DNA of 13,546 nucleotides from CAVPRW01 sp046727435 [NCBI: bacterium]. Its GTDB lineage: Bacteria; Tectomicrobia; Entotheonellia; J063. Shown here piece by piece: positions 8,290-13,466 of this stretch. A model generated the notes under the pieces. The model worked only from the letters and a program-made list of their open reading frames with translations, had not been told where the DNA came from and did not search any database. Each line of letters starts with the position of its first letter. The first letter of the stretch is position 1. The position numbers and the translations under genes are program-made. The stretch lies in NCBI GenBank assembly GCA_046727435.1, contig JBKPCR010000256.1, positions 1 through 13,546 on the forward strand. The letters run 5' to 3'.

Positions 8290-8342
8290 CTTTTGCAGAA
8301 TAAAACGGTCAAATCCGTGGAGGAGATTCGCGGACACTCCAA
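8290..8342. repeat. Right arm of the 53-bp inverted repeat around the haloperoxidase gene
   Basis: Reverse complement of 6446-6498 with one mismatch. It is followed after only 10 bases by the repeat cluster at 8353-8469, whereas the left arm has no such cluster next to it. The ~330 bp between this arm and the haloperoxidase start holds no supported gene; its promoter would be expected there. Confidence 0.85.
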
Positions 8343-8352
8343 GGACATCGTA

Positions 8353-8469
8353 GATTTGCAGCGAAGGTGGGTTCAGCGAGCTGTTTGCAGGCTGTTGGCG
8401 TTCAATGTGGGCTCATTGGCGGCGATTGTGGGCCCATGATGGCACTTGTTGGCGCCGAATGTGAGCCCA
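8353..8469 (+). repeat. Cluster of four ~22-bp repeats, copy 2 (inverse of 2312-2427)
   Basis: Units at 8353-8375, 8393-8415, 8415-8436 and 8447-8469 share the pattern TTGGCG-N3-AATGTGGGCTCA. Order and spacing are the same as in copy 1, which lies in opposite orientation 5.9 kb away. A 17-bp direct repeat, GCTGTTTGCAGGCTGTT, occurs at 8380-8396 and again at 8500-8516; a diverged version is present near 2110 on the minus strand, suggesting that the homologous region extends to about 8520. IS21-end-like by pattern only; no transposase gene adjoins it. Confidence 0.7.
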
Positions 8470-8541
8470 AAACACCCTTTGCTTGCAGGTCCGGGGGCCG
8501 CTGTTTGCAGGCTGTTACACCTAACCCTTCCATTGAGATGC

Positions 8542-8589
8542 GTCATAAGCCAGGGGTATACTCTAAGCCACGGTCCGGTGGGTTATGAC
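8542..8589. repeat. Imperfect palindrome at the left boundary of the recombinase unit
   Basis: GTCATAAGCCA (8542-8552) is mirrored by TGGGTTATGAC (8579-8589), 10 of 11 positions, with GTATAC in the interior. The segment TAAGCCAGGG (8546-8555) occurs inverted as CCCTGGCTTA at 12217-12226, and a CCGGTGG-GTTAT segment here resembles CCGGTGGCTTAT of the other palindrome. It ends 10 bases before the stop codon of the membrane protein gene. Confidence 0.55.
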
Positions 8590-8598
8590 GAAGCCTGT

Positions 8599-10059
8599 CT
8601 AACGTTCCTTGGACCTGCGAGGCGTAGTGACCTCAAACTGTATCTTTTCAACAGAAATAACAATGTCCCAGCCGCGTTCCTCCGCATAGGAAACAACGCC
8701 ATTCTCATGGAGCCGTAGCCTTCTATTGACCTCGACGTCTGGGTATAGGGATACCTGCTGAAAATCAGCTATGTATGCTAACACTCGGACTGCAGGTTTA
8801 AGGCTTTCGGTTATAGCGGGATAGGATTGCCCAATATATCCTGCTACCGCTATAATTCCCACTGCGCCCATGAAGTGGCTAAGGCTTTTAAATCCAGATT
8901 TAAAGAGTTTAGATCTATTTATAAGAGGTTTACGAGGTTGTTGTTCGAAAAAATGGGAAAGGTTGCCTCCATTAGGGAATGGTTGATCGAAGTACTGGGC
9001 AATATCTTTAACTGAAAGACGAGTAACGCTTATGTAAAGTAGTCTAACATGAATGAAAAATGAAATAATTGTAATTAAAAACATGGATATCAGTAGTAAA
9101 GCAATCTCAACCAGCTCAATTAGCTTTTCAATCAGGAAAAGTAGAAAAAAATACAATAAAAATATTACGCCAATAATTGCGACTATTACTGATACAACTA
9201 TTAGCCAAACAGGTATGTAGAATATCCAGGCACATACTGTTACAGTCATATCAAAGTCTTGCGGGGGAAGTCCCAAGGCGTCCGCGACAAGTAGCCGCGC
9301 GTAAATTACATCTGCCAATAATACTGAGCCATTCAGAAATGTGATGGCCAACTTTCCAACGGAGGAACGCCATGTTTTTTGGAACCAAGGCCAAATCCAT
9401 AAGACAAAGCCAAGGCTCCAAGCGGCACATGCTAGCAGAATAGAGACGTTATAATAGGATATATTGTGGCTGATTACAGAGGTGATTAGTCCCAGGAGGC
9501 CCACCGCAAATGCCACAAGATATAGGCGTCCAGTAAGATCAAGAGACTGCCACTTAGGGAAGATTCGGTAGGAGAAAATTCGACTAAATATACGAAAAAC
9601 TCGTTGCCCTATCGATGGTCGTGGTACTTCTTTGTAGACCGCGTCACAACATTGTTTACGTCCAGGGGGGACGAAGCCGACCGTGTTGGACCAACGTAAT
9701 CTAGATGTATCCTGTTTTGGTTCTTTGTCACTGTAAAAATCTTTGCCGTTATTTTCGCCATGTTCCGTGTCTATAATCCACCGCTTGAGGGCAGGATAGC
9801 GGTCGTGCCACAAAAAATACATAATGAATGAGCCGAAGAAGATCAACGCCAATATTTTGTCAAGCTGCTCTTTTGGAACAAACAGACGAATAGGAAATGA
9901 GAGTAGCAAGAGGAATCCCATTATAAAAAGAAGTTTGTTGAAAGGTGAATGATTAGCGTAAAGCTCACGCAGCACAGCGATCTGCCGACGTACCGACCGT
10001 GACGCGTTGGAGAAGCACTCACGCAGCATTGATGTCTGCCGACGTACCCACATATTCAT
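8599..10059 (-). CDS. Polytopic membrane protein of unknown function
   Basis: A 486-residue protein I do not recognise. Hydrophobic segments suggest about 8-10 membrane passes: around 43-60, 69-84, 178-197, 205-222, 237-256, 273-310 (long enough for two), 314-337 and 395-410. A hydrophilic loop at about 90-170 and a C-terminal soluble tail of about 65 residues (RLRLHENGVVSYAEERGWDIVI) face the same or opposite sides; topology is not resolved. ATG at 10059 is chosen because GGAAGGAG lies just upstream; a GTG at 10095 has none. The N terminus contains a short duplication (VRRQTSMLRE / VRRQIAVLRE). The gene is visibly AT-rich, with Ile/Phe/Lys codons ending in A or T, unlike the GC-rich genes around it, a sign of separate origin. 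It is last in the recombinase/toxin-antitoxin gene row and looks like its cargo. Confidence 0.8.
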   Translation of the reverse strand: MNMWVRRQTSMLRECFSNASRSVRRQIAVLRELYANHSPFNKLLFIMGFLLLLSFPIRLFVPKEQLDKILALIFFGSFIMYFLWHDRYPALKRWIIDTEHGENNGKDFYSDKEPKQDTSRLRWSNTVGFVPPGRKQCCDAVYKEVPRPSIGQRVFRIFSRIFSYRIFPKWQSLDLTGRLYLVAFAVGLLGLITSVISHNISYYNVSILLACAAWSLGFVLWIWPWFQKTWRSSVGKLAITFLNGSVLLADVIYARLLVADALGLPPQDFDMTVTVCAWIFYIPVWLIVVSVIVAIIGVIFLLYFFLLFLIEKLIELVEIALLLISMFLITIISFFIHVRLLYISVTRLSVKDIAQYFDQPFPNGGNLSHFFEQQPRKPLINRSKLFKSGFKSLSHFMGAVGIIAVAGYIGQSYPAITESLKPAVRVLAYIADFQQVSLYPDVEVNRRLRLHENGVVSYAEERGWDIVISVEKIQFEVTTPRRSKER

Positions 10060-10148
10060 CGAGTGCTCCTTCCTTTCATGCTCCGGGATAGTCACACGAC
10101 CTCTTCCTCAGCCGCCAGCCAGGCCAGGATGCGGTGTTGCAGCCATTG

Positions 10149-10448
10149 CTACTTCCGCCCGGCGATCGCCGAAGCCAGTAGATGGCCAATGGTGCCTTTC
10201 TGCCACTGCCCTTTGCCGCTGAGCGTTGGCACCCCTTCGTTATTTAAGCGATCGGCGATCTTCTGCAGGGAGAGGCCTTCAGCCTGCAGGGCCTGGAGAT
10301 GTTGCAGCACCGCGGCCTTGGGATCCTGCCTCGCCGGCGGAGATGATGGTGGCAAGCTGGCCACTGGCCTAGAACGTTCCGGACGTTCTGAACGTTCCAA
10401 ACGTTCCGCGAGACGTTCCACCACACGTTCCACCACGCGGTTGACCAT
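10149..10448 (-). pseudogene. C-terminal part of an amber-interrupted DNA-binding protein (recombinase-type HTH)
   Basis: The frame encodes VVERVVERLAERLERSERPERS, a charged, probably coiled region with 3-residue periodicity, a Pro/Ser linker, and then AVLQHLQALQAEGLSLQKIADRLNNEGVPT. That last part resembles the C-terminal DNA-binding segment of the serine recombinase encoded at 11394-12047 (LRTAGYSYEAIAQHLNQAGIPT). It is in the same frame as 10476-10829 and is separated from it only by the TAG at 10476-10478; the codons in between (AFLRDELDH) continue the helix-like sequence. I therefore read both as one gene of about 226 codons broken by a nonsense mutation. A second TAG ends this part at 10149; the frame runs on for 18 codons to a TGA at 10092, so the original end is uncertain. 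Independent translation from ATG 10448 is possible, but no clear Shine-Dalgarno is seen. Confidence 0.6.
10374..10430. repeat. 9-bp periodic ACGTTC repeats, block A (6 units)
   Basis: ACGTTC occurs at 10374, 10383, 10392, 10401, 10413 and 10425, with spacings of 9, 9, 9, 12 and 12. Several units extend to the palindrome GAACGTTC. The block lies inside coding sequence and encodes the Glu-Arg-Ser/Leu repeats. It may be an iteron-like binding array or simple codon-repeat expansion. Confidence 0.75.
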
Positions 10449-10475
10449 GTGGTCGAGCTCATCCCTGAGAAATGC

Positions 10476-10829
10476 CTAGAAGTAGTCACTCTGCCGCGCC
10501 ATCACCTGGGCGAGATACTGGCCCGCCATGGTCTCAAGGGCTTGCCGTGCAAGCGCTTCATCCGCAGGACTCATCGAACGTTCGGCATGTTCCGAACGTT
10601 CTGCACGTTCGAGACGTTCGGAACGTTCTATCATCTCGGCCGCATCAGGCACGCGCAGTCCCTCGCTCCGGCAGAACGTCTGCAAGGCCTCTACACTGAT
10701 CAGCGTCGGCTTGCCAGGTCCTCCACCTGACGCCGCGGTCAGTCGGCCATTAGCAATGGCGCGATAGAGCCGGCCGGGTGAAACGCTGATCAGCCTGGAG
10801 GCTGCTCGGAGCTTCAATAATTCAGCCAT
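10476..10829 (-). pseudogene. N-terminal part of the amber-interrupted DNA-binding protein (excisionase-like HTH)
   Basis: The 117-residue frame starts with LLKLRAASRLISVSPGRLYRAIANGRL, a helix-turn-helix of the excisionase/MerR-like HTH_17 type. TLISVEALQTFCRSEGL follows, then the repeat ERSERLERAERSEHAERS and a helical segment ending at DYF before TAG. The ATG at 10829 has GGGGAG about 12 bases upstream. The product would join a DNA-binding head to a repeat stalk and, without the TAG, to a second DNA-binding module at the C terminus. Whether the truncated form works alone is unknown. It follows the toxin gene after 38 bp and probably belongs to the same transcript. Confidence 0.6.
10578..10628. 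repeat. 9-bp periodic ACGTTC repeats, block B (6 units)
   Basis: Units start at 10578, 10587 (variant ATGTTC), 10596, 10605, 10614 and 10623, all exactly 9 bases apart. They lie in the coding sequence of the N-terminal part and encode ERS/ERL/ERA triplets, in the same frame phase as block A. Confidence 0.75.
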
Positions 10830-10854
10830 GCCGCTGCGTTCTCCCCTTGATGCA

Positions 10855-10869
10855 ACGTTCGGTACGTTC
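10855..10869. promoter_or_regulatory. Two ACGTTC repeats upstream of the HTH gene (block C, possible operator)
   Basis: ACGTTC at 10855 and 10864 has the same 9-base period as blocks A and B. These two lie 26-40 bases upstream of the HTH start at 10829, only touching the toxin stop codon, so protein coding cannot explain them. A promoter-proximal operator or iteron function is inferred. Confidence 0.45.
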
Positions 10870-11131
10870 AGAGGCCTCGATAGACATCGCGCCGATGGCG
10901 TACCCGGCCGATGGTCACCACCTGCTGGGCATCATCAACGGTATAGAGGATTCGGTAATCACCCACCCGCACCCGCAGCCCCCCTTGAGTGCCCTGGACC
11001 CGCTCGGCTCCATGCGGGCGGGGATTTTCAGTTAACGCTTGAATGCGAGCCTCGACCCGTATGAGGATGTCCCGCGGCAACGCCCGCAAATCGCGCCGCG
11101 CTGCAGCCGTGTCTTCCAGGCGATAGGCCAC
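10868..11131 (-). CDS. RelE/ParE-family toxin of a type II toxin-antitoxin pair
   Basis: An 87-residue basic protein with the RelE/ParE layout: N-terminal AARRDLRALPRDILIRVEAR helices, then the beta-sheet core LRVRVGDYRILYTVDD and a C-terminal IGRVRHRRDVYRGL carrying the Arg/His/Tyr residues typical of the active region. Family members cleave ribosome-bound mRNA (RelE) or poison gyrase (ParE); the sequence fits the mRNA-interferase side slightly better, without certainty. It starts with GTG at 11131, whose first base is the last base of the antitoxin TAG stop (TAGTG), a strong sign of translational coupling. Length and motifs look intact. Confidence 0.88.
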   Translation of the reverse strand: MAYRLEDTAAARRDLRALPRDILIRVEARIQALTENPRPHGAERVQGTQGGLRVRVGDYRILYTVDDAQQVVTIGRVRHRRDVYRGL

Positions 11132-11394
11132 TACAGGCCGAGCTCCCGGCGCACCTGCTCGTGAGGGATGCGCACAGGATCGGCCAGCGCCTCGTTGAGC
11201 GCCGCGGCATCGTCACGGTCCTCCTCGGTGCCTCCTTCGATGAAGGCCTCGAGGTCCTCAGGCTTCACCCGCCAGAATTTCCCCAGCTTGCGGGCTCTGA
11301 TCCGGCCTTGCCGCATCCATTTGACCGCGGTGTACTCGCTCACCTGGAGGCGCTCGGCCACTTGTTCCGGGCTTAAGAGTGGTTCGTCAGCCAT
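11131..11394 (-). CDS. Excisionase-type HTH antitoxin
   Basis: An 87-residue acidic protein. Residues 6-52 form an HTH_17/excisionase-like DNA-binding domain (LSPEQVAERLQVSEYTAVKWMRQGRIRARKLGKFWRV in pieces: the SPEQVAERL helix, the recognition helix around TAVKWMRQG, and the wing around KLGKFWRVK). The tail EDRDDAAALNEALADP is the sort of flexible acidic segment that wraps a RelE/ParE toxin. The ATG at 11394 shares one base with the recombinase stop (TAATG). Translation of recombinase, antitoxin and toxin is thus chained. An alternative role is recombination directionality factor (excisionase) for the adjacent recombinase; the two roles are not exclusive. Confidence 0.75.
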   Translation of the reverse strand: MADEPLLSPEQVAERLQVSEYTAVKWMRQGRIRARKLGKFWRVKPEDLEAFIEGGTEEDRDDAAALNEALADPVRIPHEQVRRELGL

Positions 11395-12047
11395 TACGCA
11401 ATTTTCCTCCCGTGCTTGGGCTGGGTGCGTCGCACGATGCCCCAGACCACCATGGCCTGCCATGGTCCGCCAAGGGCTGTCGGGATGCCCGCCTGATTCA
11501 AGTGCTGGGCGATCGCCTCATAGCTGTAGCCGGCCGTCCGGAGCTGGTGTATGAGGGCGATCCCCTCGGGGTTGTCGTAGACGGTATGGCAATACCGTTT
11601 GCCCTGGGCCTTGAGGTGCTGCAGGGCATCGCTCGTGCGCTCGCCGATGACTTTCCGTTCCCATTGGCTGACGCTGGCGAGCAGGTTCATCATGAGCTCT
11701 CCTGTAGCGGTCGTGGCGTCGAGGGATTCCTGCAGGCTCACCAGGTCTACCCGCTTGCGCTTAAAGAGATCCATCAGCTTGCCGAGGTCGACCACGCTCC
11801 GGGTCAGGCGATCGAGCTTGTAGACCATCACGACGTCCACCTGCTCTGTCTCCACCAGGGCCAGTAGTCGCGCCATGCCGGGCCGCTTGAGGCTCTTGGC
11901 ACTATGCCCTGCGTCACGAATGAGCTCCGTGAGCGTCCAATCCTTCACCACAGCATAAGCGTGGATCTTGTCCTCCTGTGCTCCCAGGCTCACGCCGTCC
12001 CGCGCTTGCTCTTCGATACTCACGCGGGTGTACCCCACGACGTTCAT
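11394..12047 (-). CDS. Serine recombinase (resolvase/invertase family)
   Basis: A 217-residue serine recombinase. The N-terminal catalytic domain has VGYTRVSIEEQ with the nucleophile Ser10, DAGHSAKSLKRPGMARLLAL, VVMVYKLDRLTRS and the E-helix region GELMMNLLASVSQWERKVIGERT. After it comes a short DNA-binding part (IALIHQLRTAGYSYEAIAQHLNQAGIPT). It is larger than a classical resolvase insert but far smaller than phage large serine integrases, so resolution, inversion or insertion of a small element are all possible. The start at 12047 is backed by AAGGGAG 7 bases upstream; the upstream frame to 12077 lacks support. It is the first gene of a coupled operon with the antitoxin and toxin. Confidence 0.9.
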   Translation of the reverse strand: MNVVGYTRVSIEEQARDGVSLGAQEDKIHAYAVVKDWTLTELIRDAGHSAKSLKRPGMARLLALVETEQVDVVMVYKLDRLTRSVVDLGKLMDLFKRKRVDLVSLQESLDATTATGELMMNLLASVSQWERKVIGERTSDALQHLKAQGKRYCHTVYDNPEGIALIHQLRTAGYSYEAIAQHLNQAGIPTALGGPWQAMVVWGIVRRTQPKHGRKIA

Positions 12048-12174
12048 ACGGTGCTCCCTTCCGACAAGTTGATACATGGCGATCTAAGGCGTTACCTTGC
12101 TCAGCATAGCAGGAATACGCCCCATGATCAAGTGCGTTGCATGGCAGTAGGGTGCGATTGATGGCTCTGAGGTG

Positions 12175-12226
12175 TAAGCCAGTACCCGGTGACTTATGGA
12201 TTTATAAGCCACCGGTCCCTGGCTTA
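12175..12226. repeat. 52-bp imperfect palindrome upstream of the recombinase (possible recombination site)
   Basis: The outer arms TAAGCCAG (12175-12182) and CTGGCTTA (12219-12226) pair perfectly. The inner arms CCGGTGACTTAT (12186-12197) and ATAAGCCACCGG (12204-12215) pair at 11 of 12 positions. Three-base internal loops separate inner and outer arms, and a 6-base loop lies at the centre. It sits ~130 bases upstream of the recombinase start and shares TAAGCCAGGG and CCGGTGG(C/G)TTAT segments with the palindrome at 8542-8589. It could be a res/attachment site, an operator or a folded transposon end. Confidence 0.65.
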
Positions 12227-12270
12227 GGAACAGAGGGGGAGAACGGTGCGGTGCGGAAAGGGGAGGCGCC

Positions 12271-12424
12271 GCGTGCGTGGGGGTGAGGATGCTGCACAAA
12301 AAGCCGAACGGCGGGGAGCACGGGGATTTCGTGCAGGAGGCTCCGCGCGTGCGTGGGGGTGAGAGCTTAGCGGTCAAACCCTGATTTTCAGGGTTTGAAT
12401 GCTTCCCGCGCGCGTGGGGGAGAG
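12271..12424. repeat. Three GC-rich palindromic repeats (REP-like)
   Basis: GCGTGCGTGGGGGTGAG occurs at 12271-12287 and 12347-12363, with a related GCGCGCGTGGGGGAGAG at 12408-12424. Start-to-start distances are 76 and 61. A further CCCACGCGTGGG lies at 13305-13316. No credible gene is present between 12048 and 12638; a long minus-strand frame over this area reads as Pro/Ser-rich nonsense created by the repeats. Confidence 0.6.
12375..12397. terminator. Perfect 10-bp stem-loop in intergenic repeats
   Basis: CAAACCCTGA (12375-12384) pairs with TCAGGGTTTG (12388-12397) over a 3-base loop. A second small hairpin, CCCTCT/AGAGGG, lies at 12436-12450. Neither is followed by a clear T-tract, and no gene ends nearby, so terminator is only the nearest label; they may be part of the repeat family. 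Confidence 0.3.
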
Positions 12425-12638
12425 ATATTCGCTCTCCCTCTAGGAGAGGGTAAGGGTGAGTCTGCTCCCCAGCCCTCGTCAGCACATCCTTTACGCCAGT
12501 GCGGAGGTCAGCCGGCTCGTTGAGCCGTCGGCATCGCCCCGCGATTGACACCCCCACACGACCCCGCTACACTTGTGCCATCCCCCCTCACATCGCTACT
12601 CCCCGGTCCCAGTCAATGCCCTAGAGGAGGGTCGCCGC

Positions 12639-13301
12639 ATGGATGAGCTCCACGCACGCCTCGATGCGCTCGAACACCAGGTCCACACCCTGCACCAGCA
12701 GGCCCACGCCGTCGACCGGCGGCTCCGCTGGTGGCGCCGCCTGGCCTGTGGCCTCGGCGTGCTCGGCTTCATCGGCTGGACGCTCCAGGCGGTCACCGCG
12801 GGGGAGGGCAAATTCGGGGAGGGCAAAGTATTGTCCCTCCCCGACCGCTTCGCCGTCTTGGAGCGCAAGCTCGCTCCGCTCACCTTCGATGCCGCCACGA
12901 ACGAGGTCGTCATCACCGGGGCCAACCTGCGTATTATCAATGGCCTGGGGCAGACGGACTGCGGGCCTCAGGACCATCCGATTCCGGATTGTCCGAACGG
13001 CCTGGGCAACCTGTTCGTGGGCTATAACGAACCGCGTGAAGGGGGAGAGAGTATCCGCAACGGCTCGCATAACGTGGTGGTGGGGAAGCAGCACCAGTTC
13101 TCCAGCGTCGGCGGGTTGGTGGTCGGTTTGCAAAACGAGATTCGCGGGGCGTTTGCCTCCATCAGCGGGGGCGTGCGCAACACGGCCGCCGGCGCGCATG
13201 CCTCCATCAGCGGGGGGAAGGACGTGCGCCAAGAGGCGAAGGAGGGCTGGGCGGCGGGGTCGATGGGTGCAGAGATCGCAGGCCGCTTTCGCTCTCCATA
13301 G
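12639..13301 (+). CDS. Membrane-anchored coiled-coil protein with YadA-head-like repeats
   Basis: The only confident plus-strand gene, 220 residues. The N-terminal coiled coil is MDELHARLDALEHQVHTLHQ to about residue 28, followed by basic/aromatic residues and one membrane helix (LACGLGVLGFIGWTLQAV, 35-52). NEVVITGANLRIINGLG (88-104) and a Cys pair (C108, C118) precede GNLFVGYNEPREGG. The C-terminal part has imperfect short repeats, GSHNVVVGKQHQFSSVGGLVVG and then ASISGGVRNTAAGAH-ASISGGKD, resembling the left-handed beta-roll of trimeric autotransporter (YadA) heads. Such proteins often carry many ASxSGG-x-NTASG repeats; this one has only about two, so it is short or has lost repeats. GAGGAG lies 13 bases before the ATG. 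Probably a surface or periplasmic trimer; function unknown. Confidence 0.7.
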   Translation: MDELHARLDALEHQVHTLHQQAHAVDRRLRWWRRLACGLGVLGFIGWTLQAVTAGEGKFGEGKVLSLPDRFAVLERKLAPLTFDAATNEVVITGANLRIINGLGQTDCGPQDHPIPDCPNGLGNLFVGYNEPREGGESIRNGSHNVVVGKQHQFSSVGGLVVGLQNEIRGAFASISGGVRNTAAGAHASISGGKDVRQEAKEGWAAGSMGAEIAGRFRSP

Positions 13302-13304
13302 CCA

Positions 13305-13316
13305 CCCACGCGTGGG
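13305..13316. repeat. 12-bp perfect palindrome just after the repeat-protein gene
   Basis: CCCACGCGTGGG starts 4 bases after the TAG stop at 13299-13301. It shares the GCGTGGGG core with the repeats at 12271-12424, suggesting one family of palindromic elements on both sides of the gene. It might contribute to termination. Confidence 0.45.
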
Positions 13317-13440
13317 GGGCCGACGCCTAGGGTCCTGGGCGAATCCAGCAGTGGCGGCTCCTCGGGCTGGGTCTCCCGCGTGAGCCGGCTTCATGCCGTA
13401 CTGGCGTAAAGCCATCTGAGCTGCTCTCGGCAACCGTAAG

Positions 13441-13466
13441 AGCGAAATTCTCGCAAGAATTTCGCT
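13441..13466. terminator. 11-bp stem-loop between convergent genes
   Basis: AGCGAAATTCT (13441-13451) pairs perfectly with AGAATTTCGCT (13456-13466) over a 4-base loop. It begins directly at the TAA stop of the minus-strand frame at 13466 and lies 140 bp after the plus-strand gene, the expected place for a bidirectional terminator. The T-run is poor on both strands. Confidence 0.5.

Noticed and set aside
8100-8348. An 82-codon minus-strand frame starting in the right inverted-repeat arm
   Set aside because: Only the first ~18 residues, within the repeat, are shared with the left arm; the rest has no protein character. It may still mark an old gene end carried by the repeat.
10149-10829. TAG as a sense codon (genetic-code change) in the recombinase unit
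   Set aside because: The antitoxin ends in TAG directly overlapping the toxin start, and continuing past it only gives the toxin's shadow; other genes use TAA and TGA normally, so nonsense mutation is simpler.
12271-12424. CRISPR array
   Set aside because: Only three unequal units with spacings of 76 and 61, a hairpin in one spacer position and no cas genes; kept as REP-like repeats.
12084-12557. Long minus-strand frame of 157 codons upstream of the recombinase
   Set aside because: Composition is Pro/Ser/His/Arg-rich and follows the palindromic repeats and hairpins; there is no Shine-Dalgarno and no recognisable domain.
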